Assembly (NCBI RefSeq): GCF_000373585.1
Contig: NZ_KB891898.1
Location: 1-64,000, forward strand
Direction of reading: 5' to 3'
DNA: 64,000 bases
DNA from: Streptomyces sp. MspMP-M5
GTDB taxonomy: Bacteria; Actinomycetota; Actinomycetes; Streptomycetales; Streptomycetaceae
Below the pieces are notes generated by a model. That model was not told the origin of the DNA. It searched no databases and was given only the letters and a program-made list of their open reading frames with translations. Positions 1-8,670 of this stretch are shown in pieces; within the stretch, counting starts at the first letter, position 1, and each line of letters opens with the position of its first letter. The position numbers and the translations under genes were made by a program.

Positions 1-1065
1 CGCCGACGCTGCCGTCCCGCCGCCGGCCGCCCCCCGGCCCCGCCGGCCACTCCGCCTCGCCCGCGCACGGAACCGCCGGCCGCCCCGCCCCCGCCGCCCC
101 CCGCCGGCGCCCCCCGGTCGTTCCGCGACACCGCCGCCTTCCACCTCGCCAACAGCGGGGCCCAGTGGGACGCACCCCGCGACCGCGCCGCGAACCCCCC
201 GGCCGCCCCCACGTCCCCGCCCGCCCCGGGCCGGCCGCCGGCCCCCGCCCGCCCCGCCGCGGCCGGCGCCGCCCCGCGCCGCTCGCCGGCCGACCGCCTG
301 CCCGGCACCCGGGTCGTCGCCGCGGCCGCCGGCCTCGTCCTCGGCATCGGGCTGATGGTCGGCGCGGCCGCCGGCAGCTGGCTCACCGACACCCCCGCCA
401 AGTCCGTACCGACGCCCGAGGCCGCCTTCACCAAGGGCCGGGACGCCTGGCGCAACGCCCCCGTCGACACCCTCTTCCCGCGCACCGTCGAGGGCCTGGC
501 CGCCGGCCCCGGCGGCGCCGACCGCACCTGGATCCGGATCGCCGTCGCCCCCGACACCGACTGCACCCCCGCCTACGAGGGCCCGCTCGCCAGGGAACTC
601 GCCCCGGCCGGCTGCGCCCGTCTGCTGCGCGCCACCTACGTCGACGCCACCCGCACCGACGTCATCACCGTCGGCGCCCAGACCACCAAGGCCGACCGGG
701 CCGGGATGATGGACCTCAACGCCCGCTTCAGCACCAACAACCTCGCCACCCACAAGTCCCTGATGCCGCTGACGCTGGCCGCCCCGGGCACCCCCGCCGA
801 GGACTTCGGCTCCGCCCAGCGCGCCAGCTGGACGGTGCGGGTACTCACCGACATACCCGTCGTCGTCTACGCCGTCTCCGGCTTCGCCGACGGCCGCGAG
901 ATCAGTGACCCGCAGCCCGCCGACGCCGCCGTCCAGCCGGGCACCGCCACCGCCCCCGCCGAATCCGGCCTCGGCCACGACGCCAAGGGCCTCGCGGACA
1001 AGATCAGCGCCACCTTCCGCACAGCGTCCGGAATCCCCGCCCAGCCCACGGAGGACGCGCAGTGA
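1..1065 (+). CDS. Type VII secretion-associated membrane protein (5' partial)
   Basis: The frame is open from base 1, so the start lies outside the window. The visible part has an N-terminal proline/alanine-rich cytoplasmic stretch of about 100 residues, one membrane helix (around bases 310-380, VVAAAAGLVLGIGLMVG core) and an extracytoplasmic domain of about 200 residues. Its stop overlaps the start of the mycosin gene (GTGA at 1062-1065), so the two are translationally coupled. Streptomycete ESX loci often carry single-pass proteins of this form beside the mycosin. The role is inferred from that neighbour; I recognise no catalytic motif. It is not EccB, which is longer and differently built. 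Confidence 0.7.
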   Translation, partial: RRRCRPAAGRPPAPPATPPRPRTEPPAAPPPPPPAGAPRSFRDTAAFHLANSGAQWDAPRDRAANPPAAPTSPPAPGRPPAPARPAAAGAAPRRSPADRLPGTRVVAAAAGLVLGIGLMVGAAAGSWLTDTPAKSVPTPEAAFTKGRDAWRNAPVDTLFPRTVEGLAAGPGGADRTWIRIAVAPDTDCTPAYEGPLARELAPAGCARLLRATYVDATRTDVITVGAQTTKADRAGMMDLNARFSTNNLATHKSLMPLTLAAPGTPAEDFGSAQRASWTVRVLTDIPVVVYAVSGFADGREISDPQPADAAVQPGTATAPAESGLGHDAKGLADKISATFRTASGIPAQPTEDAQ

Positions 1066-2231
1066 TCAAGACCGCACTGCGGACCGCGACCCTCGCCCTG
1101 ACCTGCGCCGCCCTGGCCGTCCTGCCCGCCCTGCCGGCCCGCGCCGACGCCATCCGCGCCCAGCAGTGGGGCCTGGCGGCCATCCACGCCCAGGAGGCAT
1201 GGCAGACCACCAAGGGCGCCGGGATCACCGTCGCCGTCCTGGACACCGGCGTGGACGCCGACCACCCCGACCTCAAGGGCCAGGTGCTGCCCGAGAAGGA
1301 CCTGATCGGCTTCGGCGCCCGCCCCGGCGACGACACCTGGGCCCAGCACGGCACCGGCATGGCCAGCGTCATCGCCGGCCACGGCCACGGCGCCGGCCGC
1401 TCCGACGGCATCCTCGGCGTCGCCCCCGAGGCCCGGATCCTGCCGATCCGGGTGATCCTGGAGGACCACGACCCCGACCGACGGCGGGCCCGCGACCAGC
1501 GGCCCGGCGCCCTCGCCGACGGCATCCGCTGGGCCGCCGACCACGGCGCCGACGTGATCAACATGTCACTCGGCGACGACAGCGAGACCGCCCACCCCGA
1601 CCCCCGCGAGGACGCCGCCATCCAGTACGCCCTGGGCAAGGGCATCCCCGTGGTCGCCTCGGCCGGCAACGGCGGCGAGAAGGGCGACCACGTCTCGTAC
1701 CCCGCCGCCTACCCCGGCGTCATCGCCGCGACCGCCGTCACGCACCTGGACGCCCGCGCCTCCTTCTCCACCCGCCACTGGTACGCCGCGGTCAGCGCCC
1801 CCGGCGACGACATCCTCATGGCCGACCACGACACCGGCTACGTCTCCGGCCTGGGCACCAGCCCCGCCGCCGCCTTCACCTCCGGCGCCATCGCCCTGAT
1901 CCGCTCCGCCCACCGCGACCTCAGCCCCGCCCAGATCCGCACCCTCCTCACCAGCACCGCCCAGCACCGCCCCCAGGGCGGCCGCGACGACGACTACGGC
2001 GCCGGCCTCATCGACCCCGCCGCCGCCCTCAAGGCCGCCGCCCACCTGACCCCCACCCCCCAGAAGCCCGCCCCCGTCGCCTACCCCCACCGCTACTTCG
2101 GCCCCGGCCCGGTCCCGGACCCCGACGACGACACCCCCGTCAACTGGCTCCCCTGGACCCTCGCCGCCACCGGCCTCACCCTCACCACCACCGCCTACTT
2201 CCTCTGGCGAAACCGCCCCACCAGAAACTGA
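1062..2231 (+). CDS. mycP: Type VII secretion-associated serine protease (mycosin, S8 family)
   Basis: A 389-residue subtilisin-type protease with an N-terminal signal peptide (about residues 1-29), catalytic Asp61 (VLDTGVDADHPDL), His96 (AQHGTGMAS) and Ser267 (GTSPAAAF). A C-terminal membrane helix at about residues 359-381 (WLPWTLAATGLTLTTTAYF) is followed by a short basic tail. Signal peptide, protease domain and C-terminal anchor in this order are typical of MycP of ESX/type VII systems, which sits outside the membrane and processes or stabilises the secretion machine. The serine motif is GTSPAA rather than the usual GTSMAAP, a variation seen in mycosins. It is coupled to the preceding membrane protein. 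Confidence 0.9.
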   Translation: MIKTALRTATLALTCAALAVLPALPARADAIRAQQWGLAAIHAQEAWQTTKGAGITVAVLDTGVDADHPDLKGQVLPEKDLIGFGARPGDDTWAQHGTGMASVIAGHGHGAGRSDGILGVAPEARILPIRVILEDHDPDRRRARDQRPGALADGIRWAADHGADVINMSLGDDSETAHPDPREDAAIQYALGKGIPVVASAGNGGEKGDHVSYPAAYPGVIAATAVTHLDARASFSTRHWYAAVSAPGDDILMADHDTGYVSGLGTSPAAAFTSGAIALIRSAHRDLSPAQIRTLLTSTAQHRPQGGRDDDYGAGLIDPAAALKAAAHLTPTPQKPAPVAYPHRYFGPGPVPDPDDDTPVNWLPWTLAATGLTLTTTAYFLWRNRPTRN

Positions 2232-2283
2232 CCCACGACGCACACCCCCACCTACCGGATCTCCACCCACCAACGGGAGGGGA

Positions 2284-2354
2284 CGGGCCTCCGGGGCAGG
2301 GGGTGTCCGGACTGCTTCGCTTTACGTCCGGACACCCCCTGCCCCGGAGGCCCG
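2284..2354. terminator. Perfect 29-bp inverted repeat, terminator-like
   Basis: Bases 2284-2312 are perfectly complementary to 2326-2354, leaving a 13-base loop. There is no T tract, as is usual for streptomycete terminators. It lies 52 bases after mycP and separates the type VII genes from the SseB gene. The perfection of the arms could also reflect a small mobile inverted repeat. Confidence 0.7.
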
Positions 2355-2511
2355 GCACCGCACCCAACAGCCCCGCGCAGCGGACAACGCGCCGCAGGCG
2401 CAACGGCGGGGCACCCGACAACGTACGACGAGGCCCGCGCCGCCAGGCGCACAAGGCGGGACAGCCGACAACGTGGGAAGCCCACCAAGCCCAGCGGATA
2501 CGCTCAGGTTC

Positions 2512-3243
2512 GTGCAAAAGAACATCCCGAACCCCGGCTTCGCCGACGACAACGGCTCCGCCGACCCCGCCCTCGCCGCGGCGCTCGCGGCGTACGCGAA
2601 CGACCCCGGCACCGAACCCGCGCTGCTCGCCGCGCTGTCGGACGCCCGCCTCCTCGTCCCGGTCGTCGCGGTCCTCGGCGAGGTCGAGACCGGCCCCGAC
2701 GGGCTGCGCCGGGAGAAGACCAGCGACATGGCGGTGCCCACCCTCACCGCGCCCGACGGCCGCCGCGCCCTCCCCGCCTTCACCTCCATGGACAGCCTGC
2801 AGCGCTGGCGGCCGGACGCCCGCCCGGTCGCGGTGCCGCTCCGCCAGGCGCTGCTGGCCGCCGCACACGAGCAGGCCGACACCGTCGTCCTCGACCTGGC
2901 TGGCCCGGTCTCCTACCAGCTCACCGGCGCCGCCCTGCGCGCCCTCGCGGAGGGCCGGACCACCGCCGACCCGCTCGCCGACCCGGCCGTCACCGAAGCG
3001 CTGCGCACCCTCCTCGCCGCCGAGCCCGCGGTCCTGGTCGCCCGGCTGACGCCGTCCGCCGAGACCGACGGCACCCTCGCCCTCGGCCTGGCCCCCGACG
3101 CCGTCCCCGCCGAGGCCGCCCAGCGCCTGGCCCAGGCACTCGCCACCGACGAGACCCTGCGCGCCCGCCTCGTCCGCGGCCTCGACCTGGCCCTCCTCCC
3201 GCCCGGCGCCCACGCCACCGGGGAACCTCTCTACCAGCGCTGA
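2512..3243 (+). CDS. SseB family protein
   Basis: A 243-residue soluble protein matching the streptomycete SseB-like family that lies near infC: KNIPNPGF start, DARLLVPVVAVLGEVE, KTSDMAVPTL and RPVAVPLRQALLAA segments. SseB proteins are small alpha/beta proteins of uncertain function; the name comes from an enterobacterial protein linked to serine sensitivity. I chose the GTG at 2512 because family similarity begins there; an in-frame GTG at 2473 would add 13 residues and has no clear ribosome binding site. There are no membrane segments. The function is unknown. Confidence 0.8.
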   Translation: MQKNIPNPGFADDNGSADPALAAALAAYANDPGTEPALLAALSDARLLVPVVAVLGEVETGPDGLRREKTSDMAVPTLTAPDGRRALPAFTSMDSLQRWRPDARPVAVPLRQALLAAAHEQADTVVLDLAGPVSYQLTGAALRALAEGRTTADPLADPAVTEALRTLLAAEPAVLVARLTPSAETDGTLALGLAPDAVPAEAAQRLAQALATDETLRARLVRGLDLALLPPGAHATGEPLYQR

Positions 3244-3378
3244 TCCGCGAGTATCCGGCACCTCGGGACGGTCCCCCGCGGGCTCCTTGTCGCCCGGTCG
3301 CCACCCGCGTCGACGGGCGGCTTCGCCCTCCGGGCCGCACAATGCCAGGAGAGCTCAAGATCCACGCGAGGAGAGCCC

Positions 3379-4146
3379 ATGGAGACCACGGAGACCCGCA
3401 CGGTCGTGTCCGAGTTCCTCGGCACGCTGCTCCTGGTGTTCTTCGCCGTCGGCGCCGCGGTGCTGGCCGGCGAGTACATCGGCACCTTCGGCATCGCGCT
3501 GTCCTTCGGCTTCGTCATGCTGGCGCTTGCCTACGCGCTCGGCCCGATCTCGGGCTGCCACATCAACCCCTCGGTGACGCTCGGCATGCTGGTGGCCCGG
3601 CGCATCACGCTCCGGACGGCCGTCGAGTACTGGATCGCGCAGATCCTCGGCGGCATCGTCGGCGCGGCCCTGCTCTTCCTGGTCGCCAAGCAGGTCCCCG
3701 GCCTCCAGACCCACGCGGCCTTCGGCACGAACGGCTGGGGCGACCGCTCGGCGGTCCACATCAACCTCGGCGGCGCGTTCGTGGCCGAGATCGTGATGAC
3801 CTTCCTGTTCGTCTTCGTGGTGCTGGGCGTGACCCACAAAGTCGCCGTGGTGGGCTTCGCCGGCCTGGCGATCGGTCTGGCGCTGGGCACCGTCCACCTC
3901 ATCGGCATCCCGCTGGACGGCACCTCGGTGAACCCGGCGCGGAGCCTGGGCCCCGCCATCTTCGCGGGCGGCGCGGCCATCACCCAGGTATGGCTGTTCC
4001 TCGTCGCGCCCCTGATCGGCGGAGCGCTGGCGGCGCTGGTGCACCAGATCACCCACCCGCCCCAGGAGCCGGTGGTGATCGCCGACCGGGCGGCCCGCGG
4101 CGAGCCGAAGACCCCCGACGAGCCGGCCCCCGGCGGCCGCGCCTGA
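3379..4146 (+). CDS. Aquaporin / MIP family channel
   Basis: A 255-residue MIP channel with six hydrophobic helices and the two pore loops: the first is the variant HINPSVT (NPS instead of NPA), the second is SVNPARSLGP with the selectivity-filter arginine after NPA. The form is closest to AqpZ-like water channels rather than glycerol facilitators. An RBS (AGGAGA) lies 5-11 bases before the ATG. The polar C-terminus is cytoplasmic. The gene ends in front of a bidirectional terminator that separates it from the convergent DUF1844 gene. Water as the substrate is inferred. Confidence 0.9.
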   Translation: METTETRTVVSEFLGTLLLVFFAVGAAVLAGEYIGTFGIALSFGFVMLALAYALGPISGCHINPSVTLGMLVARRITLRTAVEYWIAQILGGIVGAALLFLVAKQVPGLQTHAAFGTNGWGDRSAVHINLGGAFVAEIVMTFLFVFVVLGVTHKVAVVGFAGLAIGLALGTVHLIGIPLDGTSVNPARSLGPAIFAGGAAITQVWLFLVAPLIGGALAALVHQITHPPQEPVVIADRAARGEPKTPDEPAPGGRA

Positions 4147-4174
4147 GGAGTACGGGCCGCGGCCCCGCACACGT

Positions 4175-4211
4175 ACGAGCCCCGGCCGGAACGCATCCGG
4201 CCGGGGCTCGT
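4175..4211. terminator. Bidirectional terminator between aquaporin and DUF1844 genes
   Basis: A 16-bp perfect stem (4175-4190 with 4196-4211) with a 5-base loop lies between two convergent genes. Confidence 0.85.
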
Positions 4212-4243
4212 CGTACTGCGCGGCGGCTGCCCGCGCGGGGCCG

Positions 4244-4633
4244 TCAGCCGTAGACCGGCCCGGTGAACTTCTCCCCGGGGCCCTGGCCCGGCTCGTCCGG
4301 CACCACCGACGCCTCGCGGAAGGCGAGCTGCAGCGACTTCAGGCCGTCCCGCAGCGGCGCCGCGTGGTAGGAGCCGATCTCGGTGGCGCTGGCGGTGACC
4401 AGCCCGGCCAGCGCGTGGATGAGCTTGCGGGCCTCGTCCAGGTCCTTGTGGTCCGCGCCGTCCTCGGCGAGTCCGAGGTTGACCGCCGCCGAGCTCATCA
4501 GGTGCACCGCGACCGTGGTGATCACCTCGACCGCCGGCACCTCCGCGATGTCCCGGGTCATGGTCTCGAAGTCGGGCCGGGCCGCGCCGCCGGTCTCGGG
4601 GGCGGCCGGCTGCTGGGGGGTCTGCTCGCTCAT
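4244..4633 (-). CDS. DUF1844 family protein
   Basis: A 129-residue acidic protein with the DUF1844 pattern: FETMTRDIAEVPAVEVI, then HLMSSAAVNLGLAE and helical segments. I start it at the ATG at 4633 (MSEQTPQQ); the reverse frame stays open upstream, but that extension is arginine-rich and overlaps the infC promoter region. An AGGAAG lies about 13-18 bases upstream. It is divergent from infC, a placement common in actinomycetes. The function is unknown; the family is soluble and small. Confidence 0.85.
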   Translation of the reverse strand: MSEQTPQQPAAPETGGAARPDFETMTRDIAEVPAVEVITTVAVHLMSSAAVNLGLAEDGADHKDLDEARKLIHALAGLVTASATEIGSYHAAPLRDGLKSLQLAFREASVVPDEPGQGPGEKFTGPVYG

Positions 4634-5046
4634 GTGCTGGGGCTTCACTTCCTGGTGGAGGTCTCGTCCCCAGCCTATGGCCACCGTCCGGCGGGCCCGC
4701 GCCCGGGAGCGCCGCCGCCCCGCCGCGGGCCCCGGGCCGGTGCGGGCCGACGCACGGAGTGGGGCCGCCCCCTTGACTCGTGTATCCTGGTGTTCCGACC
4801 GGCCGGACACGCATGTGACCGGCCCACAAGTGGAGGCTCCGATCTCCCACCCAGCCGATCCCTGATCGGCGGGTCAACGGTCCGGCTGCGCCCCGCGGAG
4901 ACTTCGCGGCGGTGCTCCTGAGCCACGTGGAGCCCCGCCTGTGTCCCGTCCGGGGCGTTTTTCGTGCGCCGGCGCGGTTGGTCACACCGAACAGACGTTA
5001 CGCGGCAGTCCGCCAGGCCGTCGCGTGGTGCTACCGAGGAGGATCC
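4634..5046 (+). promoter_or_regulatory. infC operon promoter region and structured leader
   Basis: These 413 bases hold no gene. Promoter-like hexamers are TTGACT (4773-4778) and TATCCT (4783-4788), although they are not correctly spaced to each other. The leader can form a perfect hairpin GCCGATC-CCT-GATCGGC (4854-4870). It can also form GCCCCG (4932-4937) with CGGGGC (4951-4956), followed by five T (4958-4962), a rare terminator-like T run at this G+C. This layout suggests attenuation of infC-rpmI-rplT, as known for L20/IF3 operons in other bacteria; the mechanism here is inference. The strong SD AGGAGG is at 5037-5042. Confidence 0.55.
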
Positions 5047-5661
5047 ATCAGCGCCGAGCCCCGCATCAACGACCGGATTCGCGTCCCCGAGGTGCGACTC
5101 GTCGGTCCCAGTGGCGAGCAGGTCGGCATTGTGCCGCTTGCCAAGGCCCTGGAGCTTGCGCAGGAGTACGACCTCGACCTGGTCGAGGTGGCGGCGAACG
5201 CCCGCCCGCCGGTCTGCAAGCTCATGGACTACGGAAAGTTCAAGTACGAGTCGGCCATGAAGGCCCGTGAGGCGCGCAAGAACCAGGCGCACACGGTCAT
5301 CAAGGAGATGAAGCTCCGGCCGAAGATCGACCCGCACGACTACGACACCAAGAAGGGTCACGTCGTCCGGTTCCTCAAGCAGGGTGACAAGGTCAAGATC
5401 ACGATCATGTTCCGTGGTCGCGAGCAGTCCCGCCCCGAGCTGGGCTTCCGACTGCTCCAGCGGCTCGCGGAGGACGTCCAGGACCTCGGCTTCATCGAGT
5501 CGAACCCGAAGCAGGACGGCCGGAACATGATCATGGTCCTCGGTCCGCACAAGAAGAAGACCGAGGCGATGGCCGAGGCCCGCGAGGCGCAGGCCGCCCG
5601 CAAGGCGGAGCGCCAGGGCGTGGCTCCCGCGGAGCCCGCTGAGGAGCACGCCGAGGCGTGA
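5047..5661 (+). CDS. infC: Translation initiation factor IF-3
   Basis: IF-3 binds the 30S subunit and proofreads the start codon and initiator tRNA. The 204-residue product shows the N-domain (RINDRIRVPEVRLVG, VEVAANARPPVCKLMDYGK) and the C-domain (KEMKLRPKIDPHDY, IMFRGREQSRPELG, QDGRNMIMVLGP). The start is read as ATC at 5047, four bases after a full AGGAGG. There is no in-frame ATG, GTG or TTG nearby; the nearest are GTGs more than 115 bases upstream, inside the leader. A rare start codon on infC is the known basis of IF-3 autoregulation in E. coli (AUU). First gene of infC-rpmI-rplT. The lysine/alanine-rich tail ends in an acidic stretch. Confidence 0.95.
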   Translation: MSAEPRINDRIRVPEVRLVGPSGEQVGIVPLAKALELAQEYDLDLVEVAANARPPVCKLMDYGKFKYESAMKAREARKNQAHTVIKEMKLRPKIDPHDYDTKKGHVVRFLKQGDKVKITIMFRGREQSRPELGFRLLQRLAEDVQDLGFIESNPKQDGRNMIMVLGPHKKKTEAMAEAREAQAARKAERQGVAPAEPAEEHAEA

Positions 5662-5784
5662 GCTCTTGGGTGAGCTGCCCCGGATCCAGGCCGGGGCACC
5701 AGCCCCGGAACAACCGACACATCTGACGCTCCCGCATGCCGGTCTCCGCCGGTGGGGGCGCCACTGACGAGGAGAGAACGGCGC

Positions 5785-5979
5785 ATGCCGAAGAACAAGA
5801 CGCACAGCGGTGCCAGCAAGCGCTTCAAGGTCACCGGCTCCGGCAAGGTGCTGCGCGAGCGCGCCGGCAAGCGCCACCTGCTCGAGCACAAGTCGTCCCG
5901 CGTGACGCGTCGCCTCACCGGCAACGCCGAGATGGCCCCGGGCGACGCCGCGAAGATCAAGAAGCTTCTCGGCAAGTGA
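5785..5979 (+). CDS. rpmI: 50S ribosomal protein L35
   Basis: A 64-residue basic protein beginning MPKNKTHSGASKRFKVTGSG, the standard L35 N-terminus, and ending KIKKLLGK. The ATG at 5785 is preceded by GAGGAGAGAA. It lies 123 bases after infC and 106 before rplT in the conserved infC-rpmI-rplT order. L35 is a late-assembling protein of the large subunit. Confidence 0.97.
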   Translation: MPKNKTHSGASKRFKVTGSGKVLRERAGKRHLLEHKSSRVTRRLTGNAEMAPGDAAKIKKLLGK

Positions 5980-6085
5980 GCCGGGGCGCTCCGCCGCACG
6001 GGCGGGGTGCACCGACCCGACCGGGACCCACGTCGATTCGGGCCGTGTGACGAACAACCACGGCCCCGCTACAAGGAGTTAACAA

Positions 6086-6472
6086 GTGGCACGCGTCAAG
6101 CGGGCAGTCAACGCCCACAAGAAGCGCCGGGCGATCCTGGAGCAGGCCAGCGGCTACCGCGGTCAGCGCTCGCGCCTGTACCGCAAGGCCAAGGAGCAGG
6201 TGACCCACTCCTTCGTCTACAACTACAACGACCGCAAGAAGCGCAAGGGCGACTTCCGTCAGCTGTGGATCCAGCGCATCAACGCCGCTGCCCGCGCCAA
6301 CGGCATGACCTACAACCGCTTCATCCAGGGTCTGAAGGCCGCCAACATCGAGGTGGACCGCAAGATCCTCGCCGACCTCGCCGTGAACGACTCCAACGCG
6401 TTCGCCGCGCTGGTCGAGGCCGCGCAGAAGGCGCTGCCGAGCGACGTCAACGCCCCGAAGGCCGCTGCCTGA
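6086..6472 (+). CDS. rplT: 50S ribosomal protein L20
   Basis: 128 residues beginning MARVKRAVNAHKKRR, with the L20 core GYRGQRSRLYRKAKEQV and NGMTYNRFI. It starts at GTG 6086 behind AAGGAG (6073-6078). L20 binds 23S rRNA early in 50S assembly, and in some bacteria it represses its own operon through the leader. The C-terminus carries a short alanine-rich extension (NAPKAAA). Confidence 0.97.
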   Translation: MARVKRAVNAHKKRRAILEQASGYRGQRSRLYRKAKEQVTHSFVYNYNDRKKRKGDFRQLWIQRINAAARANGMTYNRFIQGLKAANIEVDRKILADLAVNDSNAFAALVEAAQKALPSDVNAPKAAA

Positions 6473-6616
6473 GGCGCAGCCTGACAGCGTTGTGACGTCG
6501 TGACGACGTTGTGATTGCGGACCCGTGGGCCCCCGGCCTGCGGGTCCGCCGCGTTTCCGGCCCTGGCGCTGCCGCGCGAGGGCCCCGCACCGAACGAAAG
6601 AAGCGAGCCGCCGTCC

Positions 6617-7480
6617 ATGGGCACCCCCGAGCTGATCTCCCCGCGTTCCCCGCGAGTCGCCGCCGCCCGGCGGCTGGCCCGGCGCCATTTCCGGGGCAAG
6701 GAAGGCCGGTTCATCGCCGAGGGTCCGCAGGCCGTCCGGGAGGCCGTCGCGCACCGGGCCGGCGGATCGCCCACTCTCGTCGAGCTGTTCGCCACCGTCG
6801 AGGCCGCCGAGCGGTACGCGGAGATCGTCGAGGCGGCCCGGGCGGCGGGCGCGCGGGTGCACCTGGCCGACGACCGGACCGTCGCGGACGTCTCCCAGAC
6901 CGTCACCCCGCAGGGGCTGGTGGGCGTCTGCCGGTTCCTGGACTCGCCGTTCGAGGAGATCCTCGCCGCCCGCCCGCAGCTGGTCGCGGTGCTGGCAAAC
7001 GTCCGCGACCCCGGCAACGCCGGTACGGTGCTGCGCTGCGCGGACGCGGCGGGTGCCGACGCGGTGGTGCTGACCGACGCCTCGGTGGACCTCTACAACC
7101 CCAAGTCGGTGCGGGCGTCGGTGGGTTCGCTGTTCCATCTGCCGGTGGCGGTGGGCGTGCCGGTGGAGCAGGTGGTGAGCGGGCTGCGAGGCGCCGGCGT
7201 GCGGATCCTGGCCGCGGACGGGGCCGGTGACCGCGATCTGGACGCCGAGCTGGACGCCGGCTCCATGGGCGGGCCGACCGCCTGGGTCTTCGGCAACGAG
7301 GCGTGGGGGCTGCCCGAGGAGACCCGGGCGCTGGCCGACGCCGTCGTCCGGGTGCCCATCCACGGCAGGGCCGAGAGCCTCAACCTCGCGACCGCGGCCG
7401 CCGTGTGCCTGTACGCCTCGGCGCGCGCCCAGCGCACGCCGGGAGGGTGCCGCGCGACGTCACCCGCCGGAGGGGCGTAG
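6617..7480 (+). CDS. SpoU/TrmH family RNA 2'-O-methyltransferase
   Basis: A 287-residue SPOUT methyltransferase. The N-terminal substrate-binding domain holds RHFRGKEGRFIAEGPQAV. The C-terminal knot holds the three SpoU motifs: NVRDPGNAGTVLRCADAAG, VFGNEAWGL and RVPIHGRAESLNLATA. Such enzymes methylate a ribose 2'-OH in rRNA or tRNA with S-adenosylmethionine. Its place directly after rplT matches the tsnR-like gene of mycobacteria. The target nucleotide cannot be told from sequence. The start ATG at 6617 is where family similarity begins. Confidence 0.92.
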   Translation: MGTPELISPRSPRVAAARRLARRHFRGKEGRFIAEGPQAVREAVAHRAGGSPTLVELFATVEAAERYAEIVEAARAAGARVHLADDRTVADVSQTVTPQGLVGVCRFLDSPFEEILAARPQLVAVLANVRDPGNAGTVLRCADAAGADAVVLTDASVDLYNPKSVRASVGSLFHLPVAVGVPVEQVVSGLRGAGVRILAADGAGDRDLDAELDAGSMGGPTAWVFGNEAWGLPEETRALADAVVRVPIHGRAESLNLATAAAVCLYASARAQRTPGGCRATSPAGGA

Positions 7481-7554
7481 GCGCGATCCCGGCGGTGGGT
7501 CCGGGCCGAGCTAGTAGTGTTGCCAGCTCCGGCCCGGAAGGGGGTAACACGGCG

Positions 7555-8670
7555 ATGACGGTGAGGACTTCGGCCAGTACCGCCACCGCTGGCGGCTGCC
7601 TGTCCGAGGCGGCCGGCGCGGAGCTGGGGCTGACCCCCGACGACCTCCCGGACGGCCTGGTCGTCGCCGACGAGCACGGCCGGGTGATCTGCTTCAACGC
7701 CGCCGCCGCCCGGATCACCGGCATCGAGCCGCCGGCCGCGCTGGGCCGCCCGCTCGGGGACGCCCTGCCGCTGCAGGACCTCGAAGGCCGCCGCTGGTGG
7801 CAGCTGACCGACCCGTACGGGGGCCTCGCCATCCGCCGCGGCCAGCCGGAGCGGAATCTGCTGCTGGGCGGGCGGGAGGTGCTGGTCTCCGCCCGTTACG
7901 TCCGCAGCCGGCCGACCGGTCCGGTGCGCCGGCTGGTGATCGCGCTGCGCGGCACCGAGGCCCGGCGGCGCACCGAGCTGAGCCATGCCGAGCTGATCGC
8001 CACCGTCGCCCACGAGCTGCGGTCCCCGCTCACCTCCGTCAAGGGCTTCACCGCCACCCTCCTCCAGAAGTGGGAACGTTTTACCGACGACCAGAAGCGG
8101 CTGATGCTGGAGACGGTGGACGCCGACGCCAACCGCGTCACCCGGCTGATCGCCGAGCTGCTGGACATCTCCCGGATCGACTCCGGGCGGCTGGAGGTCC
8201 GCCGGCAGCGGGTCGACATGATCGCCGCGGTCCGGCGGCATGTGCAGGCGCAGACCACCGCGGGCCAGCGGCCGGACCGCTTCCTGATCCGGATGCGGGA
8301 GCCGCTGCCCGACCTGTGGGCAGACCCGGACAAAGTGGACCAGGTGCTGGGGAACCTCCTGGAAAACGCGGTGCGCCACGGCGAGGGAACGGTCACCATC
8401 GAGGTGGGACCGGCGAAGGACGCCGGCGGCGGAGAGGGGACGAGCGTCACCGTGAGCGACGAGGGCCCCGGCATCCCGGAGGAGTCGATGGGCCGGGTGT
8501 TCACCCGTTTCTGGCGGGGCAGCAAGCGCGGCGGCACCGGGCTGGGCCTCTATATCGTCAAGGGCATCGTCGAGGCGCACGGCGGCACGATCACGGTCGG
8601 CCGGGCCCCGGCCGGCGGCGCCCAGTTCCGCTTCAGCCTGCCCGTCGCGGCTCCCGCCTTCATGGCGTAG
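7555..8670 (+). CDS. Soluble PAS-domain sensor histidine kinase
   Basis: A 371-residue kinase without membrane segments, so it is predicted cytoplasmic. The N-terminal PAS-like domain spans about residues 30-140 (GLVVADEHGRVICFNAAAARITG). The H-box is TVAHELRSPLTSVKGF, followed by an ATPase with N-box NLLENAVRHGEG, G1 DEGPGIPEE and G2 GTGLGLYIVKGIVEAHGG. No response regulator is adjacent, so it is an orphan whose partner is elsewhere. It sits between the RNA methyltransferase and pheS. The signal is unknown; PAS domains can bind ligands or sense redox state. Confidence 0.9.
   Translation: MTVRTSASTATAGGCLSEAAGAELGLTPDDLPDGLVVADEHGRVICFNAAAARITGIEPPAALGRPLGDALPLQDLEGRRWWQLTDPYGGLAIRRGQPERNLLLGGREVLVSARYVRSRPTGPVRRLVIALRGTEARRRTELSHAELIATVAHELRSPLTSVKGFTATLLQKWERFTDDQKRLMLETVDADANRVTRLIAELLDISRIDSGRLEVRRQRVDMIAAVRRHVQAQTTAGQRPDRFLIRMREPLPDLWADPDKVDQVLGNLLENAVRHGEGTVTIEVGPAKDAGGGEGTSVTVSDEGPGIPEESMGRVFTRFWRGSKRGGTGLGLYIVKGIVEAHGGTITVGRAPAGGAQFRFSLPVAAPAFMA

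Noticed and set aside
1566..2273. Long antisense open frames throughout the window (for example Gly/Ala/Val-rich 235 codons here)
   Set aside because: They are shadows of G+C-rich genes: low complexity, no RBS, no domain.
2232..2472. GACAACG repeated at 2383, 2417 and 2467
   Set aside because: Irregular spacing (34 and 50 bases) and short units; no repeat array or CRISPR structure.
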